From positions 3,848,001 to 3,912,000 of the forward strand of contig JASPKZ010003844.1 of NCBI GenBank assembly GCA_030220185.1: a DNA stretch of 64,000 nt. The letters run 5' to 3'. Origin of the DNA: Diploptera punctata (taxonomy: Eukaryota; Arthropoda; Insecta; Blattodea; Blaberidae). Below the pieces are notes generated by a model, which was not told the origin of the DNA, ran no database searches, and saw only the letters and a program-made list of their open reading frames with translations. The position numbers were made by a program, and so were the translations under genes. How positions within the stretch are numbered: the stretch's first letter is position 1; the number at the start of each line of letters is the position of its first letter. Shown one piece after another: positions 10,823 to 22,172 of this stretch.

Positions 10823-11305
10823 TGTTTCATTTAATATGATGTGTTAGATTTTCATTTTTTCATTTTTTTTTGTTCTCAAATTTCAATTGCTATGTTTAGC
10901 CAAATACACATTTTGTTTTGTGATTGGCTATGTCTTACATTCTTGTAAGTTTAAATTGTTCTTTATTACAAAAAGAGATTCCAAGAAGACATCTTGAATG
11001 AAGATGTATGAAGACAAAGGTTGTCTTTAATTTGCATTTATTGATGGAAATGTAAATTTGTTTCTATTTATTGGGTTACTATTTGAAGACAGTAAGCCCA
11101 GAAATATTTGAAGTTTTAATTAACTGATTATTTTTCAATAGCATTAAAATCTGAAGATTTGATGTGCATTAATGACCTGTGAATTGAACAATGCACCAGG
11201 TTGTGGATGTTTATGATGGAATAAACATTAATCAATACTAATAATATTCATATCAAATTCCGTTGAGGTGAATAGTTATAAGATAAAAATGAAAATATTA
11301 AAATA
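10823..11305. other. Spacer between the two pogo-type elements, with Penelope-type terminal repeat
   Basis: 10823-11225 is AT-rich without recognised content. 11228-11305 (caatactaataatattc, ccgttgaggtgaatag) matches the outer part of the Penelope-type terminal repeats at 18.6, 33.6 and 36.1 kb. The match resumes after P2 at 12289 (cgtcctcaactg), so P2 inserted into such a repeat. Confidence 0.6.
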
Positions 11306-12286
11306 CAGTAAAACTTGTTCAAAGCGAAATCGCATTGGACCAATTATTTTTTCCACATTAGATAACTTTCCGCATTATAAAAAACAAAAAACATTAACCA
11401 ATATTAGATTACAGAGCACCGCATGTCTTTTTAAGTACCTTGGATTAATATTGTAGTTCCGCTGCCGTTGGAAAGTGAAATATAATATGTATGAGCGACT
11501 TCGAAGGTAACGCGCGAAAAAACAGTCCCGTTTCGTCAGCGTTAAATATGTCTCTTAGGCGCTTATCCTGAAATTAAAGTATGCAGTTTCGGTTTGCACT
11601 CATTGACTATGTCCGGAAGTTTGGAGATTTTTGATCGCGGACTTGTAAAACACACCCACACCTCGTTGGATTTTTTTCTTTCCTCTTCACTTGACCATTT
11701 CATTCATTATTTTTTGTTTGTTTTAAAATCTCATAAATTATTTAAATTTATTCTTTATTTCGCGTACTGAGAGTTTGTTTTTCTTTATCTTCAATCATTT
11801 TCACTTTTCGTTTAATGACAATGATACATATCATTTAGCTATCTTTATTCCGTAAATATACGTACACAATCGGTCTCAGTTCTTAAAATAATGTAAGATT
11901 TTACTTTGCACTGGTAATTTGTAAGACAGATGTCACACGCCAAATTATTTGTTAAATGAACTTTTATTTCGCAAAACCTGTGTGCAGAGAGGCCGAAAGA
12001 AATTCCAGATACAGGTGGAAACTCTAGGTCATCACTTATAGTTAATTTGCATAACGGGAATTCAATGAAGTGGAAACTAATTTATTTCTCTTTCTATCTT
12101 TCCGCCTTATAAACATTTTTTTCATGAATTGTGAAGAAATATCCTTCCGTTTCCGCGTTGGACAGATTCCGTTTTATACAAAATAAATACACGTAAAATT
12201 ACTATTATTTTGCCGGGACCAATAAATTTGTTCACGTTGGACAGATTTCTGCATTATCCACGTTTCGGATTAAGCAAGTTTTACTG
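11306..12286 (-). mobile_element. Pogo/Tigger-type transposon P2, internally deleted
   Basis: 981 bp with ends CAGTAAAACTTG and CAAGTTTTACTG, flanked by TA at 11304-11305 and 12287-12288. On the minus strand it matches P1 along its length, including the catalytic motif (DIFNADETGLFFR, about 11515-11560). It lacks the CENP-B-type domain that P1 retains, so the two copies derive from different deletions of one parent element. It lies in opposite orientation to P1. Confidence 0.85.
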
Positions 12287-12375
12287 TATATATTTTGGCA
12301 AGAGCTGTCGTCCTCAACTGCATTGTATTTTAAATAGGACATTTTAACACAGTTGACACCTGCTAAAAGGTATAT

Positions 12376-13254
12376 TTTAAAATTTTAATTTTCATCTTAT
12401 GTTAATCAAGATAGGATATTTCAATTTCTACGTCTTGTTCTGGAATAAACATGTTTGCCCTCAGGGTATGGATGTACGAATATTCCAATTTCGTATCTTG
12501 TACTGAACATTTAGTCCCTAAATGATCTGATTTTTTTTCTACGTCTTGTTGGTGGACCGAACAAGCATTTTAGTTCATTATGTCCTGAATACGCCTGGGC
12601 TTGTTAATTCCATCCTGCCAATCTTTAAGTTAAAGGAGTAAGTTACTTTTTTGGATTTTTATTTGACAGCGTAACAAGGCTTGCGTGATATGGCAATCAA
12701 TTAAGTTATACTATTATAGAGAATTATAATTCTAGATTGAATTAAATTTCACCACAGGGCAGTAATTGAAGGGGGGAAACACCACATATAAATATGATCA
12801 CGCTATATGTGGACGGTTGTTTACATAGAAATTACAGCTAAGCTATTATTTGCATGACAATTAGTCGCCACAGGGAACTGTGATAGAAGTGGGCGTCTCC
12901 TACATTACTAACAATACTGTACAATCTATTACTGTAGCTACACATAGTACAACTTGTAACTTCTATCAATAGTGTTGCAATTCATGTTTCACATATGTCC
13001 AGTCCATTGATCTAACTTTAATACCAAAACTGTAAAAATTGACAGTTTTCGTATTTAAGGCAGTCGGTCTGCTTTACCTACTTGATTTGTTCCGAGATTA
13101 TCGTTTTCAAATCCAATCGGATTGATGACTTTTTTAGGTGTAGAAAATTCTAATAATGTCTTTCTTTGGAAAGTAAATAAATATGTGGTTCCCGTATCGT
13201 ATATTTATTATCCAACAGGTTTAAATGTAATTAATTTATATTAAGTTTTGATTC
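12376..13254. other. No recognisable gene or element
   Basis: AT-rich unique-looking sequence. I see no domain, no repeat shared with the rest of the window and no long open frame. Confidence 0.5.
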
Positions 13255-13261
13255 ACTTCTT

Positions 13262-13500
13262 CCGTTCATCTCTATTCTTCTAGTCACCATCCTGCAGTCC
13301 CCTGTCTTTGATCAGATTCATAATTCCCTCCATCCATGTCTCCTTAGGTCTCCCTCTTCTTTTCCTCCTATTTGGAATCCACTCCACCCTCTTAACTGGC
13401 TATCTATATCTTCATTCATCCTCTACACGTGTAATTGTTTATGTCCCACAAATTGTATAATTGTTTCGTTAAAGTTCATTTTTTCTCGGATAATATCCGT
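13262..13500 (-). mobile_element. LINE-B C-terminal fragment
   Basis: The minus strand reads KRVEWIPNRRKRRGRP, then ETWMEGIMN and LIKDRGLQDGD, the C-terminal GRP..TW.EG pattern after a reverse transcriptase. 5'-truncated. The microsatellite (AAT)n at 14023 is unrelated to it. Confidence 0.75.
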
Positions 13501-14021
13501 CAAAGCCTGTCACAAACCAGGTTGAAAAAGAGTGGGGGAGGAGTAAAATCTCGTTAAAAAACTGGGTTCAACCAATCCAGTTGACAGTACCCAGTAAGGA
13601 TCCCTTATCTAGAGTTACAGATACTGCTGCAGTGTAGTTCATCATTGGTTTGACAAAGGCTAAGGAAGGAAACCTGAAAAAAATATTCCTGGACCTCCAG
13701 GTTGGGGGTTGATGCAGTAGGCCAACTCCCTGCTTATTGGGAAAAAATTAAAAAATGCTAAAAAGCCTAATACAAGTACGCCATATCGTAGATTTAAGCA
13801 AGTAAAAGAACATCGCGCTGAAAAATATACTTTTAAACAAATTTAATGTGCCCTTTCACCCCCCGATTTGACTTGTAACACTAATAATCTCAGATATTAA
13901 TTCAATTAAATACAGGTACATTGTTATTATGCGAGAAAACGGAAGTGCAGAAAAATGGTTACGCACTCGACGAGTTACCTGCCACGCTAACAGTGGGTTA
14001 CAAGTCGTTTTGACGCATTAC

Positions 14022-14022
<1 letters not shown>
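13501..14022. other. No recognisable gene
   Basis: No repeat family assigned; the sequence runs into the AAT array at 14023. Confidence 0.45.

Positions 14023-14110
<88 letters not shown>
14023..14110. repeat. (AAT)n microsatellite
   Basis: About 29 uninterrupted AAT trinucleotides. Confidence 0.95.
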
Positions 14111-14325
14111 CTCTGTAGTAACTACCACTACTATTACAATTGATTAGATCTATGGTGCTTCATTGTCTAGATAGTTTATGTATAGTGCGTACGTAATTTT
14201 AGCTCTTGCGCTGAAACTCATTGCTGAAATATACGGTAAATTTTAAAAACAATTTAATTGCCATGTCAATTAAAACTTTTTTTGATTTTTGTTGGCGTCA
14301 GTGCTAAAAATATCAATATACCGGT

Positions 14326-14640
14326 TATCTTCTTCTTCTTATTCACTTCACGGGCTAGGCAAATTGCCTGTTCCGCCTCACAGTTGTTCTGTCCATGTTT
14401 TCATTGGACTTCCTACATTCATTGAACCTCTTGGCTTGTAGTTAAATGCTGCTTTTGGTAATCTTGTTTCATTCAATCTTTATACATGTCAAAACCATTT
14501 TTCTCTATATTCTTTGATTTTATCATTGAATTGATACATATATTTAATTCTGTTCTTATATCTTCATTCTTTATCCGATCCATTCTTGTACAGCCTTTTG
14601 CCATATCGGTTATAATTTCATTATTTATCACCACGAATTT
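14326..14640 (-). mobile_element. LINE-C C-terminal fragment with GAA tail
   Basis: The minus strand reads RLPKAAFNYKPRG, then SPMKTWTEQL-stop-GGTGN and a GAA-repeat tail (cttcttcttcttattcac on the + strand). This parallels the copies at 48.3 and 63.2 kb (NY.P.G......RW.EQ..GAGT). Upstream coding is decayed. Confidence 0.7.
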
Positions 14641-14700
14641 TAAAAATCAATAGAATTTAATTAAATGACATATAACTATGTTTAGTGTTTGGATTAGGCT

Positions 14701-15292
14701 AAACTAACTCACTTGGCACTCACTGAACCCGTATGTTCATGGCAGGGAGGATATAAGCTCTCCATACATCTATATTCTGAGCTAATGTTTTCAAATCATC
14801 CTCCGTATAAATCACCTCTCTCAAATCATGGTCACCGTTATTTTCCCACCTCATTTTTGGCATATTTACAGGACAAAATGTTCCTATAATATATGTGTAA
14901 CTATTATAATATTTATAAAGGTTCCTGTCCTCAAATTTCTATATTGAAGTTATGAATACTCAGACTTTATGAAAGTAGAATTTGATTCATACATAATCCT
15001 TCTGATTTTTCTACAAGGAGTTTTCTATGCTCTTCTTTCATTCCCCATTCGTGTCATAAGTCCTTCCCAACGCAGTTTACGAGACTTAATAGTTCTTATT
15101 ACATCTGGTTCCTCTTAAAGATCATGTAGCCCACTGTTAAATGCAGTCTTCTCCATTAACCTATATATTCGTCTCTCTTTGGCCTAAAATTGTTCCTAAG
15201 AACATTATTCTCAAATAATCGTAAACTTTCCTCCTCCCTTAAAGTAAGAGTCCATGTTTTGCGTCCATATAACTGGAAGAATAACAGTTTTT
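14701..15292 (-). mobile_element. Old LINE-A copy with internal insert
   Basis: 3' end with aactaactcac, then decayed GRPRMRW region to about 14865. An unrelated AT-rich insert occupies about 14866-14990. Then the RLRW, LFGP and GCETWTLT coding segments continue to about 15292. Numerous indels. Confidence 0.8.
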
Positions 15293-15854
15293 GTTTAGTT
15301 TAGGCAAAACAATTTATTTTATGGAAATATGCAATTTATGTTATGCATTTTTTTAAAAGTGTACAGCAGTTGTGACTACGTGAAATAAATGTATTAAAAT
15401 TATTTAGTTGGTAAATAAAAAAATTGCCAGCTTTGAAATATAGGGACAGCATTTAAATTGATGGGACTACAACAACGCGGATTAGCGATGACCCCTAGTG
15501 CCCTGCTGTATTTTTTACGATAAGTAATAAATTGTGCACTATGGTGTAACCATTTACAGGGATCCAACTTAACATCAAGCAATTTATACCGCGATATTAC
15601 AAGACTCCCATCCTAGATTCGAGTTCATTGTGAAGGGAGTCCCAATTAATGGCATAAATCACTCACGCAACCGACGAGAACTTACCTAACAACTCCTGTC
15701 TTGTCGCAGCAGTAAGGTTTCAGACTGAAACAGATAATCTTTTCTATCTTACGGATAACGTGAACAAAACAATCATTAAGACTGCAATAGTATCAAGTTG
15801 TATTTCAGATGGTTTCAGTGGAGATATAGGAAGGATATCCAATACAGTAGCCGA
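15293..15854. other. No recognisable gene or element
   Basis: Short open frames only, none with a recognisable domain. Confidence 0.45.
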
Positions 15855-15958
15855 ACGGTTTAATATATCATGCTTTGGTGCAGAGCTATGGAACTTCCTC
15901 TGGTTCGAGTCCCAATGGAGGAAAACATTTCATCATGGAATTTCTTTCAGTATGGAAC

Positions 15959-16149
15959 AGGAAAGCCAGAAGGAAAATGCCCAGTTGGTAGACCAAGAAT
16001 GAGGTGGGAGAATAACATTAACTATGATTTGAGGGAAGTAGATTATACAGGGAATGATTGGAAAGCATTAGCTCAGGATAGGGGTGTATGGAGAGCTCAT
16101 GTCCGCGCGGCCATGAACCTACGGGTTCGATAGTGCCAGTGAGTATGTA
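15959..16149 (+). mobile_element. Short LINE-A insertion with 10-bp target duplication
   Basis: A 191-bp 5'-truncated LINE-A 3' end encoding KPEGKCPVGRPRMRW through VRAAMNLRVR-stop, with tail gtgagtatgta. Direct repeat agtatggaac at 15949-15958 and 16150-16159, inside SINE-1. Confidence 0.9.
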
Positions 16150-16177
16150 AGTATGGAACTGGTACCTTAATACATAG

Positions 16178-16471
16178 GTAAAGTGATTCCACTGCAGGCC
16201 TCAGGAGGTCCTTTGGGATAATAGGAGGTTAAGGCTCCTACTTTTTCTGGAGAATGGGCATTTCATGTCAACCGGGTTGTCAACCCTGCGTGACGGCCTC
16301 CTTTACTCCCAGAACAAGCGTCTGGTACTCATTTCCGTTAGAGGCTGGCTCGACCCTAAGGCCATAGTGCCGCTAGGAGGTTTGGTCAGTTTAAAAATCC
16401 TGACCCCCATCGGGACTCGAACCCCCGGCTTGTAGCGTGGTGCCTTAATCACTACGCTACGGCGTGCCTCC
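16178..16471 (-). mobile_element. SINE-2 insertion with 14-bp target duplication
   Basis: Full-length minus-strand SINE-2: the head with gtagcgtagtgattaaggc and the B-box gggttcgagtcccgatggggg lie at the right end. The direct repeat accttaatacatag is at 16164-16177 and 16472-16485. Confidence 0.95.
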
Positions 16472-16957
16472 ACCTTAATACATAGCGACTGCAATTTGGT
16501 ATAGCAAGCTATAATTCTGATAACCCAACATGGTGACACATGTCACCCATCTAGGCCTACTGGCTGGATGATTGTTAATCTCTGTGATTAACACATGTGG
16601 ATGTAAGCAGCCGACTGGTAGGCCAAAGGCCTTCTAGGCCTGTCGTACCATGGAGGTCCTTTATCTTCCCATATATATAAAAGGCTTATATAATAACTTG
16701 ATTCATGAAATCATGCGTACATAACTTTATCCCATGACGATCAGTAATCTTGAAGCAGGCGTTAAAATATTAGCTTCTAGCCATTCTCATTAAGAACAAA
16801 TTATTCTTAAAATTAAGATTGTCATCTACACTAAATAATGTAATTACATTATTTAATGAAGATGAAATTGTGCAACCCAATATAACTTTTATTTTAATAT
16901 TATGCATTTTAAGAAAATAGTCTTATATTCGTTTATGTTCAATACAATATTTTCCCA

Positions 16958-17272
16958 CACGCCGTAGCCGAGTGGTTAAACGCAGAACTACAAGACTTGC
17001 TCTGGTTCGAGTCTCCATGGGGAAGATTTTCTCATGGAATTTTGGCCAGTATGGGATCGATGCCCATCCAGAATCGTGAGGCATTCAGGTAGCTACTTGT
17101 AGCGACTCCAGTTTGAGAAAAACTAGCTGTAATAGCTGTGAGACCTGACATGCTGACAACATTTCACCCCTACACTGGCTGAACGATCATTTACCTATGT
17201 GATTAACACATTTGGATATGAGGCCAGCAGCCGGATGGTAGACAAAGGGCCTTCTAGGCCTGTCGAGCCATG
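16958..17272 (+). mobile_element. SINE-1 copy
   Basis: Head cacgccgtagccgagtggttaa and B-box tggttcgagtctccatgggg, then ggccagtatgggatcgatgcc, cttctaggcctgtcg and a final ccatgg. Confidence 0.9.
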
Positions 17273-17580
17273 GAATTTTGTTTTAGATCGATACATTTTA
17301 GTGAAAATAAATAGGCTTAAATCATATTAGTGAACTTTATTGAGACTAAATCTATGCAAATTCATGACACAAGAGCTTCGGGGAGCCAAGACGGACAGTT
17401 ACTGGCTATTAGAAGTTGCTAGTAATACAGGGAGCCAGTGATTTGCTTTACACAATATCTTAACTTTGGTTTCAGTTTACAGGATTCTACTTCTTAATTC
17501 AAGTAATTATTAAGTTGTCTTTGTGAGCCTGAGTTGACCTCGTTCCAGATCTTATTTCAGAAAAAATCCAAGATAGGCCT

Positions 17581-17927
17581 TAGGAAAATTTTTGAACCAA
17601 AGAGAGATGGACAGACAGGTGAATGGAGAAGACTTACACAACATGGTCTTTATAGGAAGCCAGAACTAATAAGTACAGTTAAGTCTCGCAGACTGCGATG
17701 GGCAGGACATGTACCACGAATGGGGAACGAACGACGTGCATGGAAGCTTCTTATAGGAAAACCAGAGGGAAAACTCCCAGTTCGTAGACCAAGAATGAGG
17801 TAGGAGAATGATTTGAGGGAAGTAGATTTACAAGGAATGATTGGAATACATTAGCACAGGATAGGGAGAGATTATGTCCGCGCGGCTATGAACCTACGAG
17901 TTCAATAGTGCCAGTGAGTTAGTTAGT
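17581..17927 (+). mobile_element. LINE-A fragment, TAGT-tail type
   Basis: Encodes RKIFEPKRDGQTGEWRRL through RRLRWAGHVPRM and KLPVRRPRMR, then degrades, ending gtgccagtgagttagttag. A 7-bp direct repeat taggcct at 17574-17580 and 17928-17934 is a plausible target duplication. Confidence 0.85.
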
Positions 17928-18584
17928 TAGGCCTACAGTCGGTAATTAAGCGCAAGACCTCAGGGATTCTGACCGGTCAAGTTAATCATTATAGATATGT
18001 AGGAACCATAAAAAAGTTATAGCCTATCTGAAAAGGGAGAAGTGTGTCACATGCAAATAAATGAATATTAATGAAACTCATCAGACAATTAACTTCAGAT
18101 TGAGCAAAGCATTAAATGACACACATGTAAGTAAATTACAAACTAGGATTGCTCAATGTCGCATGAGATTGTCCTTCAGATTCCAGTAATTCCAACATAG
18201 CTCATATTGCAAAATGTTACCTCAAGGCGGATGCTGCAAGAATGTTTTCTTATTCAGGAACAGTATGAGTTCCAAATGATGGATCTAATACATAAAAGTA
18301 AGATATTACGGACTATTACAGATGCATTGCTAGTAGTCGTGTCTTTTCGATGGAAGACTGAGAGAAGCAAAGTATAAAAGATAAAAAAAAGTAAAGGAGC
18401 TCCGTGAGAGCCTAATTAAGGTGGAGATACGTGGACAGAGTTATATAAAAATTTTAACTATGGCCACTTTTACCCAAGAAAATTTTAAACGAGGCTGAAT
18501 GGTCTCCAGTTCCAGTCTGGACACGAATGGGCGAATACTTATAAGGCGCCTTATTGCATAATCGACGTATGCATAACAAAGATT

Positions 18585-18960
18585 CAATACTAATAAAATT
18601 CATTGTTAAAACCGTTGAGGTGGAGAGTCATAAAATAAAATAAGTTAAAATATGCCTTCTTAGGTAAGATCCGTCGTCCTCAACTTATAAAATATGTATT
18701 CTTAATGCCTGTAGGCCTTTTATAACATCCGTTCCATCTTCAGCAGGTCCCTCTTCGCTACAACATCCAGTATGATGGTTGATGCTGCAACACCACATTA
18801 GGACCAGCAGCAACAACCATCATACTGGATGTTGTAGCGAAGAGGGACCTGCTGAAGATGGAACGGATGTTCTAAAAGGCCTACAGGCATAAAGAATACA
18901 TATTTTATAAATTGAGGACGACGGATCTTACCTAAGAGAGTATATCTTTTTATTTTATAA
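18585..18960 (+). mobile_element. Penelope-type foldback (PLE-d)
   Basis: Inverted repeat: 18655-18790 mirrors 18815-18945, including gatccgtcgtcctcaac with its reverse complement. Left of the arms the conserved caatactaataaaattc and ccgttgaggtgg terminal block is present; the right arm is cut shorter. CTGAAGA-stem lies at 18852-18877, with AAAA where others have GAAA. No clear target duplication. Confidence 0.7.
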
Positions 18961-20099
18961 CGAAGGATATATCCTAACTAAAACATCGGCTCACCTGCCT
19001 TGCAGAGAAGGCATCTGTTATGATTTCTTGTAAATTCGTTGGAACTGTATTTATAGAGACAGAATTAATATGAAATTACTCCTATGATTTCCTAAAAATC
19101 TTCAAACATAGATTTTTCTGTAGAGAGAATGGATAAGGATTTGTATATAGTTTACTATATGTTCGTAAAAAAATAATATGCAAGTTTAATCACTGAACTG
19201 ACTAAGGAGTAATTTATTGTCCCAAATTATTTAAAAGTGTCAGACTGCAGTGAAAACAAAATCACGTCTAGCTGCAAGTATTACTGTATATTAATGTAAT
19301 TTGACACAACTTTAAGTAATTTCTTCTCATTCGCTTTTCAGTTGTTTTATTAAAAATATTAAATAAATTAAATCTGTGTATCCTATAGGATCACATGTCA
19401 CTCATTGGCATATAGAGGGAAATAAACGTAAGTAAATTAGCTTTGAAAGTAACTCCCGCTAAGGGAGCACTCATGTATCCAGGAGGGAGGTATGGGGTTT
19501 ACATTAATTTTATATGATACATTTCTAATTTAAGGATTAATAAATAATTAGTACCACGATTTATTATTTTCGGAATATTCCTATAAATATTTAAATGTTG
19601 TAACATAATTTTGAAGTGTAGAGAACGTCCTGTTGGAGTTATTGATTAAATACTCTAGCAAGCACTGAACAATAACCATGATCTAGTTTCAATGGAGCAT
19701 GCTTATTGTGTACTGTCGCTCGTGGCTGAATTTTATCTCAAATTTCATAGAAGCTGTCTCGAGATCGTGCTAGAAGCATCTAAATATAACGGAAGGTCCT
19801 TGTTTATGGATAATAAATCCAACGCTGCCGTAGGTTAATGCACTGTCATTTTGCTTCTACTGACAGCGTCCTTCGTGCTACATACAAGTGGACTCCAGCG
19901 GCACGATTTGCCTCTCCCAACGTCAAAATATTACGTGTTTACCATACAAGGATCGTGAGCTAACATAGCACATTTAAAACAACACATAGTGAATATTTTA
20001 TCTACAGAATTTTCTAGAAATTGTTCAGAAATTTTACCCAGGTAAGCCATCTGATATAAAATGAATCATAGTGCATAGACGGGTAGCAGCCTAAGTTAG
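18961..20099. other. No recognisable gene or element
   Basis: AT-rich, no domain-bearing frame, no repeat shared with the rest of the window that I can see. Confidence 0.5.
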
Positions 20100-20126
20100 A
20101 TATGGAAACTTGGACAATCCTCGATG

Positions 20127-20127
<1 letters not shown>

Positions 20128-20172
<45 letters not shown>

Positions 20173-20181
20173 CATATATAT

Positions 20182-20212
<31 letters not shown>

Positions 20213-20305
20213 GGCCTACATACATACGGCATGATAAGAAAAATAAATGCCTGGACGGGATTCGAACCCGGAACTCTGAGTCTGTACCTCAGCGTGTTAT
20301 CCATT

Positions 20306-20345
<40 letters not shown>
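20128..20345 (-). mobile_element. tRNA-like retroposon piece between CA/TA arrays (SINE-7 type)
   Basis: 20249-20310 on the minus strand has a tRNA-like 3' half: anticodon-type stem CTGAG/CTCAG and the B-box gggttcgaatcccgtccaggc. It is followed downstream by TA then CA arrays (20128-20215). The same arrangement recurs at 42.1 kb. The 5' acceptor strand is missing, so it is not a functional tRNA gene. Confidence 0.6.
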
Positions 20346-20351
<6 letters not shown>

Positions 20352-20579
20352 GTGTTGCAAAATAAAAACACCGACAACGGAGGTGAGATAGTATATTGAG
20401 ATTAGTTGATCATTTTAATAAGGTAGGCCTACTAATGTCCGGAAATGGTGCGTTTTCACACTATGACTAGTTAATTATGTCTCAAGATCAGCGTTAGTTC
20501 GAAGGATTTGAAGACTCATTACGTGGCAACACCTCACAGATACGGAACTTATGAAACGTGACTTCGCAACGGAATGTGG

Positions 20580-20908
20580 CTACAACTGACGGAGCTCCAG
20601 CTCACTTCGATGCCAATGTGACGAGACATTTTAATACCACGTATCCTGGTCGATGGTTTGGCAGAGGTGGACCAGTCTCATGACCTCAGAGATCACCTGA
20701 TCTTAACCCTCACGATTACTTTTTGTGGGGCGACATGAAACAGGTTGTTTATCAGATTCCAGTAGAGGCACGTGTGGATCGTATAGCCCGAATCCACGAT
20801 GCTACAAAAATCATTCAAACGAGGCCAGGCGTATTTGAACGTGTGCGCGAATCACTACACCGCCGATGCAATGAGATGGGAGGAGAATATTTTAAAAAGT
20901 TAATTTGA
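20580..20908 (+). pseudogene. Mariner-like transposase C-terminal remnant
   Basis: Reads TDGAPAHFDANVTRHFN, TYPGRWFGRGGPVS, a TGA where the family has Trp, then RSPDLNPHDYFLWGDMK. After that comes a tail with PGVFERVRESLHRRCNEMGG. The second and third catalytic Asp are present with 41 positions between them (counting the stop), which would fit the DD41D group. The N-terminal half, with the DNA-binding domain and first Asp, is lost. Confidence 0.8.
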
Positions 20909-20946
20909 CTGTGACAGTATTGTCAATTATTGTGTCTTGAAATCCA

Positions 20947-21078
20947 TCCATCCATCCATCCATCCAATGGCTGATTGGCTCAAATTCGAGCTTTGGCCTC
21001 CCTTAACTTCTGCCTCCAATCATTTATATTTTGCGCAGCAAGCCTCCATTTACTACACTTATGTAGGTTTGCAGCATC
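20947..21078 (-). mobile_element. Small 5'-truncated retroposon with ATCC tail
   Basis: A 132-bp insert inside the mariner-like element, starting with (ATCC)n (that is, a GGAT tail on the minus strand). The direct repeat tgtcttgaaatcca is at 20933-20946 and 21079-21092. The body is not recognised. Confidence 0.8.
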
Positions 21079-21654
21079 TGTCTTGAAATCCAACTAACGA
21101 AACTCTTGAGAATTTATCTATTCATAGTGTGAAAACGCATCATTTCCGACATTGGTACCTTATTAAAAACGATCAATAGATCTATATCTAAATATACTAC
21201 TTCATCTCCGTTGTCGGTATTTTTTGCAACACCCTGTATATATATGTTTAAATTAGATATGAAAACTTGGTCAATCCTCGATGCCATATTTTTTTTCATC
21301 GAGGATTGACCAAGTTTCCATATCTAACTTAAAGCAGCTGCCAATCTGTACACTATTAATCATCTTATATAAGATAACATACTCAAGTAGTCCAGTATTT
21401 ACTCTGTATTCCTGAACAATTTCTAAAATATTCTGTCGGTCTAGTATTCACTTTAAAATGTGCTATGTTACCTTATGATGCTTGTATGGTAAACATGATT
21501 TTCTTCACGGTTTTTCATAGTATCTAAGACGAATGCCAGATTGCAATTCCATTCCACCTAACCCGAATGTTTCTCTGATTCTGTTGTCTGTTTTCATTAA
21601 TGTTGTCTTTGCCTTTAGAGGTGGCCTATATATATAGTGCTGATATGTAACACT

Positions 21655-21822
21655 GGAATCAAGATTTTTAAAATACATTATGAAACTCCGTAGAGGTCAC
21701 TATGTTAAAACTGCAAGAAATATAAAACAGTACCTGAAACCTCAGTCACCCTTAATAATCAGATTAATTGGGGACGACTAAGATCTCAGGTACTGTTTTA
21801 CATTTCTTAAAATTTTAACTCT
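21655..21822 (+). mobile_element. Penelope-type terminal repeat with short inverted arms
   Basis: The left part (actccgtagaggtcac, aaaacagtacctga) resembles the ccgttgaggtgaatag block of other Penelope-type repeats here. The right part (caggtactgttttacattt) is its inverted copy. The centre is short (about 30 bp). Confidence 0.5.
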
Positions 21823-21869
21823 GGAATATTTCCATGTTCTTATTTGAATACATATGATCCTTAAATTAA

Positions 21870-22110
21870 GGGCGCAGGGAAAAAACCAGGTAAGTCACTT
21901 TTTCCTTTAAAACAGATGAATGTACTTTTAATTGTATAACATCCATAATTTCTTACCTTTAAGCCAAACTTTGTAGGTAAATAAACTCATGATTAAACTG
22001 TATATTTTATCGTTTCACACTTCTAAATAATTGGGCTTTCCATGGAGAATATAACATCTCAAACTCCATTTCGACAAAAAAATGACTTACCTGGTCCTTT
22101 CCCTGTACCC
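21870..22110 (+). mobile_element. MITE with TTAA target (piggyBac-type)
   Basis: 241 bp with about 36-bp terminal inverted repeats (GGGCGCAGGG...CCAGGTAAGTCA and TGACTTACCTGG...CCCTGTACCC). It is flanked by TTAA at 21866-21869 and 22111-22114. No coding sequence. A TTAA duplication is typical of the piggyBac superfamily. Confidence 0.75.
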
Positions 22111-22172
22111 TTAAAATGATTCCTACAGAGGAAAAAAGTTTACAAAATCACGCTCTAGGTTACAACGTTATA

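Larger units (their letters stand above)
15855..16661 (+). mobile_element. SINE-1 copy carrying two nested insertions
   Basis: The SINE-1 head and early body (cagagctatggaac, ctggttcgagtccc) end at 15958. After a LINE-A piece the SINE resumes at 16160, is split again by SINE-2 at 16178-16471, and finishes at 16486-16661 (gattaacacatgtggatg, ccttctaggcctgtcg, accatgg). Both insertions have intact target duplications, giving the order SINE-1 first, the others later. Confidence 0.9.
20350..21236 (+). mobile_element. Mariner-like element, copy 1
   Basis: The left end cagtgttgcaaaataaaaac and the right end (tttttgcaacaccctg) are inverted repeats extending about 75 bp inward (gacaacggaggtga against tcatctccgttgtc). 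It carries a decayed transposase on the + strand and a small retroposon insertion at 20947-21078. The family recurs at 39.5-40.2 kb. Confidence 0.85.

Noticed and set aside
8308..12286. One large foldback transposon about 4 kb long
   Set aside because: Each half has its own pair of termini and TA flank, so two separate pogo-type insertions explain it better.
15760..16002. Host coding frame around 15.8 kb
   Set aside because: It runs through the SINE-1 head into LINE-A sequence; no independent support.
20014..20391. Ile-Tyr and His-Thr repeat open frames
   Set aside because: Translation of TA and CA arrays; no flanking domain.
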